Source of the DNA: Burkholderiales bacterium
GTDB lineage: Bacteria > Pseudomonadota > Gammaproteobacteria > Burkholderiales > JACMKV01
NCBI GenBank assembly: GCA_014379915.1
Contig: JACMKV010000346.1
Location: forward strand, 1 to 5,063
Reading direction: 5' to 3'
DNA: 5,063 nt
In this document: positions 1 to 5,056 of the stretch, in pieces
Layout: every line of letters starts with the position of its first letter
How positions within the stretch are numbered: the first letter of the stretch is position 1
Made by a program: the position numbers and the translations under genes
Notes under the pieces: model-generated
Told to the model about the DNA's origin: nothing
The model's database searches: none
Seen by the model: the letters and a program-made list of their open reading frames with translations, nothing else

Positions 1-997
1 GCGCGACGCCTTCTTGCATCGGTTTCTGGAACGCCTTGCGCCCCGAAATCAGCCCCATGCCGCCAGCGCGCTTGTTGATCACAGCGGTACGCACGGCCTG
101 GGTCAAATCGTCCTTGCCGGATTCACCGCCGGAGTTAATCAACCCAGCGCGCCCCATATAGCAATTGGCGACCTGATAGCGGACCAGATCGATCGGGTGA
201 TCGGTCGTCAGCTCACTGTAAACCTTGGCGTGCGTCTTGCCAAACTTGATGGCGTTGTAGCCACCGTTGTTTTCCGCCATTTTCTGCTTGACGATGTCGG
301 CGTTGATGGTCGCAGCGAGGTGATTGGCCTGGCCGGTCAAATCGGCTGATACGTGATAATCGACACCGTCTTTTTTGAATTCGGGATTGCGCGTGTAAGC
401 CCAAAGAATGGTTGCCATACCCAATTCGTGGGCGTGCGCGAACGCTTCCGAAACTTCCTGAATTTGTCGGCGCGAGTGATCAGAGCCGAAAAAAATCGTC
501 GCGCCGACCGCAGCCGCCCCCATATCGAACGCCTGATCGACGCTTGCGAACGGCGTCTGATCATAGATGTTCGGATAGGTCAGCATCTCGTTGTGATTGA
601 TTTTGACGATGAACGGAATGCGGTGCGCGTAGCTGCGAGCGACCGAACTCAGCACGCCCAGGGTCGACGCAACCGCGTTGCAGCCGCCGTCGACCGCCAG
701 CCGGCAAATATTGGCCGGATCAAAAAACAGCGGGTTCGGCGCAAACGATGCGCCGGCCGAATGCTCGACGCCCTGATCGACCGGCAGGATCGACAGGAAA
801 CCGGTTCCGCCCAGACGGCCATGATCGAACATCGCCTGCAGATTGCGCAGCACCGCGGGCTTGCGATCTTTAACGGCGACCACGCGCTCGATATAGTCGG
901 GCCCCGGCAAGTGCAGCGATTCTTTCGGTATCCCCTTGCAGCGATAATCGAGCAGGTCTTTCGCGTCTTTCCCCAGCAAGCCGGCGATATCGGTCAT
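1..997 (-). CDS. fbaB: Class I fructose-1,6-bisphosphate aldolase, DhnA/FbaB type (C-terminus cut off)
   Basis: This enzyme reversibly splits fructose-1,6-bisphosphate into dihydroxyacetone phosphate and glyceraldehyde-3-phosphate through a lysine Schiff base, in the cytoplasm. My codon-by-codon translation of the minus strand gives 332 residues starting MTDIAGLLGKDAKDLLDYRC. It tracks E. coli FbaB, recalled from memory, almost throughout: LPVDQGVEHSAGASF at 71-85, PFIVKINHNE at 128-137, KKDGVDYHVSADLTGQANHL at 208-227, and ADIVKQKMAENNGGY at 233-247. Lys237 in the IVKQK motif is the expected Schiff-base lysine. NCYMGRAGLINSGG (278-291) and INKRAGGMGLISGRKAF (307-323) are the phosphate-binding end of the TIM barrel. 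The family is about 350 residues, so roughly 18 are missing past position 1. The ATG at 997 is preceded by a strong AGGAGA ribosome binding site (1002-1007). The family is unrelated in sequence to zinc-dependent class II aldolases. It is transcribed divergently from the carbonic anhydrase-like gene. I see no frameshift. Confidence 0.96.
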   Translation of the reverse strand, partial: MTDIAGLLGKDAKDLLDYRCKGIPKESLHLPGPDYIERVVAVKDRKPAVLRNLQAMFDHGRLGGTGFLSILPVDQGVEHSAGASFAPNPLFFDPANICRLAVDGGCNAVASTLGVLSSVARSYAHRIPFIVKINHNEMLTYPNIYDQTPFASVDQAFDMGAAAVGATIFFGSDHSRRQIQEVSEAFAHAHELGMATILWAYTRNPEFKKDGVDYHVSADLTGQANHLAATINADIVKQKMAENNGGYNAIKFGKTHAKVYSELTTDHPIDLVRYQVANCYMGRAGLINSGGESGKDDLTQAVRTAVINKRAGGMGLISGRKAFQKPMQEGVA

Positions 998-1001
998 GTT
1001 G

Positions 1002-1007
1002 TCTCCT
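1002..1007 (-). promoter_or_regulatory. Shine-Dalgarno site of fbaB
   Basis: AGGAGA on the minus strand ends four bases before the ATG at 997. It is the strongest ribosome binding site in the window and fixes the aldolase start. Confidence 0.85.
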
Positions 1008-1018
1008 GAAAAGGGCTC

Positions 1019-1047
1019 ATTATCGCGCTAAGCGACTTTTCGGTAAA
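1019..1047 (-). promoter_or_regulatory. Predicted sigma-70 promoter of fbaB
   Basis: On the minus strand TTTACC (1042-1047) and GATAAT (1019-1024) are separated by exactly 17 bp, matching the -35 and -10 consensus at 4/6 and 5/6 positions. The start of transcription would fall near 1012, leaving a leader of about 15 bases that just includes the AGGAGA site. This is prediction from sequence only. Confidence 0.5.
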
Positions 1048-1065
1048 TTCGGCGCGAACTATAAT
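1037..1065 (+). promoter_or_regulatory. Predicted sigma-70 promoter of the carbonic anhydrase-like gene
   Basis: A perfect TATAAT lies at 1060-1065. At 17-bp spacing the -35 would be TTTTCG (1037-1042), which is weak (3/6), so activation or another sigma arrangement is possible. Transcription would start near 1072, giving a leader of about 58 bases. The -35 touches the -35 of the divergent fbaB promoter. Confidence 0.5.
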
Positions 1066-1075
1066 GGCGCCGCCT

Positions 1076-1118
1076 GACGTCATCTCAACGTCGCCCCGCG
1101 ACGATTTCTTCCTCTTCT
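1076..1118 (+). promoter_or_regulatory. Possible attenuator-like leader of the carbonic anhydrase-like gene
   Basis: Two stems share the same bases. GACGT (1076-1080) can pair with ACGTC (1088-1092). Alternatively CGTCGC (1089-1094) can pair with GCGACG (1098-1103) over a CCC loop. The second stem is all Watson-Crick and is followed by a U-rich pyrimidine run (1104-1118), resembling a weak intrinsic terminator. No leader peptide, ligand pocket or known riboswitch fold is recognisable, and the U run is interrupted by C, so this is tentative. Confidence 0.25.
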
Positions 1119-1129
1119 AATCCATCACC

Positions 1130-1657
1130 ATGAAATATTCGCTAGGCGACAGAAAAATTGAAGCGCGCGGCAACCACTATATTGCCGACAATGCCGTCGT
1201 CATCGGATCGGTCGTGCTCGAAAACAACGCGAGCATCTGGTTCAACGTTGTCGTGCGCGGCGACACCGACCGCATTGTGATCGGCGAGAACTCCAACATC
1301 CAGGATGGCGCGGTGCTGCACACCGACGAAGGCATCGAGCTTGTTATCGGCAAAAACGTCAGTGTCGGCCATATGGTGGTGCTGCACGGTTGCAAGATTG
1401 GCGATAACTCGTTGATTGGAATAAAAAGCGTCATCATGAATCACGCTGTGATCGGTAAGAACTGCCTGATCGGCGCCAACGCTCTGATTACCGAAGGTAA
1501 GATCATTCCGGATGGATCGCTGGTCGTCGGCTCGCCGGGCAAGGTCGTACGTGCATTGACCGCAACCGAAATCAGCGGCATCGAACAAAACGCCCTTCAC
1601 TACGTGCGCAATTTTCAGCGTTACCAGCAGTATTTCAGCTTGGACAATAAGTTATAG
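1130..1657 (+). CDS. Gamma-class carbonic anhydrase family protein (YrdA/PaaY/CaiE-like hexapeptide-repeat protein)
   Basis: This is a 175-residue cytoplasmic protein of the left-handed beta-helix family, expected to form a trimer with metal bound between subunits. Hexapeptide repeats run from about residue 12 to 140 (for example NAVVIG, VVLENNASIW, LVIGKN, VSVGHM, CKIGDN, LIGIKS, AVIGKN, LIGANA). A C-terminal helix at about 144-168 packs on the coil. The gamma-carbonic anhydrase residues are present: Arg43-Gly-Asp45, Asn56-Ile-Gln58, and the zinc ligands His64, His81 and His86, with the usual GHxxxLHGC layout. It lacks the long acidic proton-shuttle loop of the Methanosarcina enzyme Cam: Thr46 follows RGD. 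Hydration of CO2 is therefore plausible but not proven, since many short homologues have little or no activity. The start is firm, because an in-frame stop lies at 1118-1120. There is no clear ribosome binding site. The gene is transcribed away from fbaB. Confidence 0.93.
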   Translation: MKYSLGDRKIEARGNHYIADNAVVIGSVVLENNASIWFNVVVRGDTDRIVIGENSNIQDGAVLHTDEGIELVIGKNVSVGHMVVLHGCKIGDNSLIGIKSVIMNHAVIGKNCLIGANALITEGKIIPDGSLVVGSPGKVVRALTATEISGIEQNALHYVRNFQRYQQYFSLDNKL

Positions 1658-1715
1658 CACTTAGCCTGTCGTCATACCCTCATTGCTTCACAAACTTCTT
1701 CCGGCATTGTTGCCT

Positions 1716-1740
1716 TAGCGGCGTTCCCGCTAGTACTTTT
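1716..1740 (+). terminator. Possible intrinsic terminator after the carbonic anhydrase-like gene
   Basis: TAGCGG (1716-1721) and CCGCTA (1727-1732) form a perfect 6-bp stem with a 5-base loop. The short run TTTT (1737-1740) follows four bases later. The stem is short and the U run brief. Its right arm overlaps the first operator-like site upstream of the kinase. Confidence 0.35.
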
Positions 1741-1760
1741 GTCCTAAGACTTAAGTCCTA
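1731..1760. promoter_or_regulatory. Tandem near-palindromic 16-bp operator-like sites upstream of the histidine kinase
   Basis: Site 1 is TAGTACTTTTGTCCTA (1731-1746) and site 2 is TAAGACTTAAGTCCTA (1745-1760). They match at 12 of 16 positions and are offset by 14 bp. Site 2 is an inverted repeat with one mismatch per half (TAAGACTT against TAGGACTT), around the perfect decamer GACTTAAGTC (1748-1757). The size and symmetry suit a dimeric regulator of the NarL/LuxR type, the usual partner class for HDLRQPL-type kinases. The identity of the binder is inference. Confidence 0.45.
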
Positions 1761-1784
1761 TATACCTCACGCAAAATTCCGACG

Positions 1785-1790
1785 CATAAT
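1785..1790 (+). promoter_or_regulatory. Candidate -10 box for the histidine kinase
   Basis: CATAAT matches five of six positions of TATAAT. No -35 box is seen at the usual distance. Transcription would start near 1797, placing operator-like site 2 centred near -44, where activators that replace a -35 box bind. A rival -10 is TATATA at 1759-1764, in which case the operators would overlap the promoter core and suggest repression. Confidence 0.3.
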
Positions 1791-1803
1791 CGCAGGAACG
1801 CAA

Positions 1804-1860
1804 ATGCGGTCCGCTGCCCTGAAAGTCTCGGGTTTTTCCGCCAACCATGCGCCTGGGTAA
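1804..1860 (+). CDS. Possible 18-codon leader ORF overlapping the kinase start
   Basis: An ATG at 1804 with an AGGA Shine-Dalgarno core (1794-1797) seven bases upstream begins a short frame, MRSAALKVSGFSANHAPG, that ends at TAA 1858-1860. It runs in a different frame across the kinase ATG at 1847 and stops just before two further in-frame kinase starts (GTG 1862, ATG 1871). This arrangement would allow translational coupling. The peptide resembles nothing I know and has no run of regulatory codons. It could be chance in a 189-bp gap. Confidence 0.3.
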   Translation: MRSAALKVSGFSANHAPG

Positions 1861-3661
1861 TGTGACGAAGATGGCACTCCCTGCTTCTCGCGATTCGAGC
1901 CGCACGGATCTGATTCGCTCGGAGCAAATCAGCACGCTTTACAAGCAAACGCCGGTTACCTACGCGGCGCTCGTCGTGGTCGCGCTATTCCTCATGATCG
2001 GGACCTGGGGTCAGCGGCCCGCGCTGCCGATGATTGCGTGGCTGAGCGCCTTGTGCATGCTCGGCGTTGTGCGCTTCACGCTGTTTTTCAGATACCGCCA
2101 GGCGCAACCGCTGGCGGCCGATGCCAAGCGGTGGGGCAACTACATCGTGATCGCGTCGGCCATCAATGGCTGCATCTGGGGGCTGGCCGGAATCGTCATG
2201 TACGTACCCGATTCGCCGAGCCAGCAGGCGATGTTGACGGTCGCGCTGTATGCGGTAGCGGCGGGCGCGACTACGCTAAGTCCGGTCTACCTGCCCTCGT
2301 TCCATGCGTTTATCGTACCGATACTTGTCCCAATCGTCCTTCGCACCGCGCTGGAAGGCGATACGCCTCATCTGATTATTGCCGCGCTCGGTATCGTGTT
2401 GCTGGTTGTGTCACTGGTATTCGGGCGCAACCTGAGTCGTGTGTTCGCCGATTCGCTGAACCGGCGCTACGAAAACATCGATCTCATCGAGAGGCTGACC
2501 GAGCAGAAGGCGTTCGCCGAACGCTCGCAGCATGAAGCCGAAGCTGCCAATCGCGCCAAATCCCAATTCCTGGCCGCGGCCAGCCACGATCTGCGGCAAC
2601 CGCTGCATGCGCTCGGACTTTTTACGGCAACGCTGGGCGAAAAGGTCAGCGGCCAAAGCGAACGCAGCATCGTCGGCAACATCAATGCGTCGATCGAATC
2701 GCTGGAGGGTCTGTTCGATGCCCTGCTGGATATTTCGAAGCTCGATGCCGGCATCATCCAGACCGCGGTTCAGGATTTTCCGCTGCAAACCCTGTTCGAT
2801 CAGGTGCAAACCGAATTCGGCGCGCAGGCGGCCGAAAAGGGTTTGCGATTCAAAGTCTCTCTGTCGAGCGCCGTAGTGCGCAGCGACCCGATATTGCTCG
2901 GCCGCGTGCTCGCCAACCTGGTATCCAACGCAATCCGCTACACGCAAAAGGGCGGCGTGGTTGTGGGCGCGCGCCGCTCCGGCGGGCAAATACGCATCGA
3001 AATATGGGATAGCGGTTCCGGTATTCCAGAGGAATATCGCGACAAGGTTTTCGAAGAGTTCTATCAACTGGGCAACCCTGAACGCGACCGCAAAAAAGGG
3101 CTCGGATTGGGGCTCGCCATCGTCCGGCGTTTGCTTGATCTGTTGGCCGTCAATCTGGAGTTCCGCTCCGAAGCGGACCGCGGCTCGGTATTCAAGATCA
3201 CGGTGCCGTGCGGCGAGACCGCGTCGGCCCGCCGCTTTCAACCGGGGGCGAGCGCGTCCGCGCTGGATGCATTGCGCGGCAAATTCGTTGTTGTCGTCGA
3301 CGATGAACGCGCGGTCCGCGATGGCATGCAGGCACTGCTCGGCCAGTGGGGATGCCAAGTGTTGAGCGTCGGTTCGATCGACGAGGCGATCCAGGCGCTG
3401 GCCAAGCGGAGCGATGCCCCGGAACTGGTACTGGCGGATTACCGTTTACGCGGAAATACCACGGGCATCGACGCCATCCGCATCATCCAGGCGCGCTACG
3501 GCAAAAAAATCGCCAGCGTCTTGATCACCGGTGATACCGCCCCCGATCGCCTGCGCGAAACGCGCGACAGCGGCTATCAGTTGCTGCATAAGCCTGTGCG
3601 TCCCGCCAAGCTGCGCGCGTTGATGAGTCATTTGCTGCAACCCGGCCCTCCGTTAGCCTGA
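1847..3661 (+). CDS. Membrane hybrid histidine kinase/response regulator
   Basis: This 604-residue inner-membrane sensor kinase has a C-terminal receiver. Six hydrophobic segments lie at about 39-54, 61-81, 98-120, 127-148, 150-168 and 174-194, with no sizeable periplasmic domain, so the signal is probably sensed in or at the membrane. A helical linker (about 200-240) leads to the H-box AAASHDLRQPLHALGLF, with phospho-acceptor His247. The ATPase domain shows the N-box NLVSNAIRYT (Asn361), G1 DSGSGIP (388-394), F-box EEFYQL (403-408) and G2 GLGLGLAI (418-425). The receiver (about 479-596) keeps the acidic pair Asp485/Asp486, phospho-acceptor Asp531 in LADYRLRG, Thr561 and Lys582. All catalytic residues are intact. 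Families with this H-box often partner NarL/FixJ-type regulators (recalled), but none is in the window. The stimulus cannot be told from sequence. The start is uncertain: ATG 1847, GTG 1862 or ATG 1871 (Met9); none has a good ribosome binding site, and an in-frame stop at 1820-1822 blocks longer forms. Confidence 0.93.
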   Translation: MRLGNVTKMALPASRDSSRTDLIRSEQISTLYKQTPVTYAALVVVALFLMIGTWGQRPALPMIAWLSALCMLGVVRFTLFFRYRQAQPLAADAKRWGNYIVIASAINGCIWGLAGIVMYVPDSPSQQAMLTVALYAVAAGATTLSPVYLPSFHAFIVPILVPIVLRTALEGDTPHLIIAALGIVLLVVSLVFGRNLSRVFADSLNRRYENIDLIERLTEQKAFAERSQHEAEAANRAKSQFLAAASHDLRQPLHALGLFTATLGEKVSGQSERSIVGNINASIESLEGLFDALLDISKLDAGIIQTAVQDFPLQTLFDQVQTEFGAQAAEKGLRFKVSLSSAVVRSDPILLGRVLANLVSNAIRYTQKGGVVVGARRSGGQIRIEIWDSGSGIPEEYRDKVFEEFYQLGNPERDRKKGLGLGLAIVRRLLDLLAVNLEFRSEADRGSVFKITVPCGETASARRFQPGASASALDALRGKFVVVVDDERAVRDGMQALLGQWGCQVLSVGSIDEAIQALAKRSDAPELVLADYRLRGNTTGIDAIRIIQARYGKKIASVLITGDTAPDRLRETRDSGYQLLHKPVRPAKLRALMSHLLQPGPPLA

Positions 3662-3684
3662 TCCACTCAGCGGCTGCTGCCAAA

Positions 3685-3700
3685 AATCAGTGCGCTGATT
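3685..3700. terminator. Weak hairpin after the histidine kinase
   Basis: AATCAG (3685-3690) and CTGATT (3695-3700) form a perfect 6-bp stem with a TGCG loop, 24 bases after the kinase stop codon. Reading plus, no T run follows. Reading minus, the stem is followed by TTTT from the complement of 3681-3684, but no minus-strand gene is there to terminate. A terminator role is only suggested by position. Confidence 0.25.
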
Positions 3701-3753
3701 GCGCTTGTAGTTTGAGCGCGGGTGTCATTATCATGGCCGCGCTCCATCTCTTT

Positions 3754-3799
3754 CGCATTTCAAATGCGCGGCCGCGGGCCGGCCGCAACACGGGCGGCC
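3754..3799. repeat. Cluster of inverted repeats (CGCATTT palindrome plus GCGGCC/GGCCGC arms)
   Basis: CGCATTT (3754-3760) and AAATGCG (3762-3768) form a perfect palindrome around one base. It runs directly into GCGGCC (3768-3773), which can pair with GGCCGC (3781-3786). That same GGCCGC can instead pair with a second GCGGCC at 3794-3799. A further GGCCGC lies upstream at 3735-3740. The stems are mutually exclusive and entirely G+C. Confidence 0.45.
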
Positions 3800-3824
3800 T
3801 TCTCAATGCAGGCTACTCATATCG

Positions 3825-3866
3825 CTCCCTCCCCCGTCAAGGGGGATGGGGATGAGGGCGGGGGTA
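3825..3866. repeat. REP-like GC-rich palindromic element
   Basis: CCCCC (3831-3835) pairs with GGGGG (3841-3845) over a GTCAA loop. The stem extends through T3830-A3846 and, past one mismatch, through 3825-3828 with 3848-3851. The 3' flank is G-rich (GATGAGGGCGGGGG). Sequences of this kind, whose reverse strand reads as PSPLTGEG when translated, are common dispersed intergenic repeats in proteobacteria (recalled). Only one copy is in the window, so the dispersed nature cannot be shown here. Confidence 0.5.
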
Positions 3867-4008
3867 GTTTATGATCGCCAACGTTTATGTGAAGGCCGGC
3901 ATCTGCGCAATTCGACTGCTGAACGGCTGCAGTTTGCAGCGAGTAGATTGAAACCCTGGCAACAGTCATCGTAGAACCGCGATTCGCCTCAATCGTTCCG
4001 ATCACGCC

Positions 4009-5013
4009 ATGACTAAAGCATCACCCGAAACAATGCGCGCAATCGCCATCACAAGTTTTGGCGGACCCGAAGTTTTGCGCGTCGCCGAGCTTCCGCTGCC
4101 ACAGCCCGGTCGCGGTGAAGTTTTGATCAAAGTGGGAGCTGCGGGTATCAATCGTCCCGACGTCCTGCAGCGCAGCGGCCGCTATCCTCCCCCACCGGGC
4201 GCGTCGGAAATCCCGGGCCTGGAGGTCGCCGGCACAATCGCCGCGCTGGGCCAAGACGTCAGCGAACTTCGCGTGGGCGACGCGGTTTGCGCCCTTCTTG
4301 CCGGTGGCGGGTATGCCGAATTCGCGGCGGCCCCGGCAGCGCAATGCTTGCCGGTTCCGAGCGGGCTGAGCGAAGCAGAAGCCGCGTCTCTACCCGAGAC
4401 GTTTTTTACCGTGTGGAGCAATGTATTCGACCGCGCAAAGTTGGCTGAGGGTGAAACCTTGCTCGTGCACGGCGGCAGCAGCGGCATCGGGGTGACAGCG
4501 ATCCAGCTGGCGTGCGCATTCGGTCATCGCGTGTTTGCGACTGCCGGGTCGGCAGAAAAGTGCGCGGCGTGCGAGGCGCTAGGCGCCGCTCGGGCGATCA
4601 ATTACCGCAAAGAAGATTTCGTCGAAATCGTCAAAGCTGAAATGGCAGGGACGGGCGTCGATGTGATTCTCGACATGGTCGCCGGCGATTACGTCGCGCG
4701 TAATCTGCGCGCCTTGGCCGACGATGGCCGCATTGTGATCATCTCTTTTTTAGGCGGCGCCAAAGTCTCGCTCGATTTGACAGCGATGCTGATGCGGCGC
4801 CTAACTTTGACCGGGTCGACGCTGCGCGCACGGCCGGTGGCGTTCAAAGCAAAGGTCGCCGATGCGCTTCGCCAAAAAGTCTGGCCGCTGCTTGAATCAG
4901 GGAAGATCCGGCCGATCGTGCACGCGACCTTTCCACTTGAGCGAGCCGCCGATGCACACCGGCTGATGGAGTCCGGCGCGCATATCGGCAAGATCGTCTT
5001 GACCCTGGCCTGA
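4009..5013 (+). CDS. NAD(P)H:quinone oxidoreductase, PIG3 family (zinc-independent MDR superfamily)
   Basis: This 334-residue soluble oxidoreductase of the medium-chain dehydrogenase/reductase superfamily is expected to reduce quinones or reactive carbonyls with NADPH. The N-terminal GroES-like domain (about 9-125) carries the family motif AGINRPDVLQRSGRYPPPPG (45-64), followed by GLEVAG (70-75). It lacks the catalytic and structural zinc cysteine sets of alcohol dehydrogenases. The Rossmann domain (about 126-270) has the nucleotide-binding loop VHGGSSGIGVTAIQLA (153-168). YRKEDF at 199-204 and the LTGSTLRAR signature at 267-275 agree with PIG3/TIGR02824-type proteins (recalled). Length is normal for the family. 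The start is open: ATG 4009 gives the longest form, but homologues often begin at the equivalent of Met9 (MRAIAI, ATG 4033), and neither has a clear ribosome binding site. In several betaproteobacteria such a gene sits just before tpiA (recalled), but the window ends too soon to check. The exact substrate is unknown. Confidence 0.92.
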   Translation: MTKASPETMRAIAITSFGGPEVLRVAELPLPQPGRGEVLIKVGAAGINRPDVLQRSGRYPPPPGASEIPGLEVAGTIAALGQDVSELRVGDAVCALLAGGGYAEFAAAPAAQCLPVPSGLSEAEAASLPETFFTVWSNVFDRAKLAEGETLLVHGGSSGIGVTAIQLACAFGHRVFATAGSAEKCAACEALGAARAINYRKEDFVEIVKAEMAGTGVDVILDMVAGDYVARNLRALADDGRIVIISFLGGAKVSLDLTAMLMRRLTLTGSTLRARPVAFKAKVADALRQKVWPLLESGKIRPIVHATFPLERAADAHRLMESGAHIGKIVLTLA

Positions 5014-5022
5014 TTGCGCGGG

Positions 5023-5056
5023 TCAGTTCGGCGTGTCAGCGCCTAACTGATGACAC
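5023..5056. repeat. Interleaved inverted repeats after the quinone oxidoreductase
   Basis: TCAGTT (5023-5028) is complementary to AACTGA (5045-5050), and GTGTCA (5033-5038) is complementary to TGACAC (5051-5056). The two stems interleave, so they would compete or form a pseudoknot. No T run is visible before the window ends, so neither terminator nor operator can be assigned. Confidence 0.35.

Larger units (their letters stand above)
3662..4008. other. 347-bp intergenic region between the kinase and the quinone oxidoreductase
   Basis: I see no supported gene here. It holds, in order, the AATCAG/CTGATT hairpin; a 15-bp inverted repeat CGCATTT-c-AAATGCG (3754-3768); a cluster of complementary GCGGCC/GGCCGC hexamers (3735-3799); a REP-like palindrome (3825-3866); and a GCTGC/GCAGC hairpin (3926-3940). 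TTGAAA (3948-3953) could be a -35 box for the downstream gene, but the -10 at 17 bp (GTAGAA, 3971-3976) is poor. TATGAT (3870-3875) is another -10 candidate, without a matching -35. The promoter of the oxidoreductase therefore stays unassigned. Confidence 0.6.

Noticed and set aside
353..1009. A 218-codon plus-strand open frame opposite the aldolase
   Set aside because: The minus strand encodes a clear full-length match to class I aldolase here. The plus frame is a low-complexity, Arg-rich shadow.
1075..1082. TGACGTCA, a perfect 8-bp palindrome just after the plus-strand -10 box
   Set aside because: Eight-base palindromes are frequent, and no second copy or known bacterial regulator site supports it. 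Its bases are covered by the leader-hairpin entry.
1142..1600. A 152-codon minus-strand open frame opposite the carbonic anhydrase-like gene
   Set aside because: It is a shadow of the hexapeptide-repeat gene. Its Asp/Val/His-rich translation mirrors the repeat codons, and it has no start signal.
2411..3358. A 315-codon open frame on the minus strand, antisense to the kinase
   Set aside because: It lies wholly inside the kinase coding sequence, whose domains are intact. Its translation shows no recognisable motif, and long antisense frames are expected from GC-rich codon bias.
3926..3940. GCTGC-AGTTT-GCAGC hairpin upstream of the quinone oxidoreductase as a terminator
   Set aside because: A 5-bp stem with no following T run, placed about 70 bases before a gene start, is too weak to call.
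3871..3951. A 26-codon frame beginning MIANVYVKAG in the intergenic region
   Set aside because: It has only a G run from the REP-like element upstream, no homology I recognise and no neighbour it would couple to. It is likely chance.
4009..5013. Zinc-dependent alcohol dehydrogenase as the identity of the last gene
   Set aside because: The catalytic zinc motif (GHE) and structural cysteine cluster are absent, while PIG3-family motifs such as NRPDVLQR and GSTLRAR are present.
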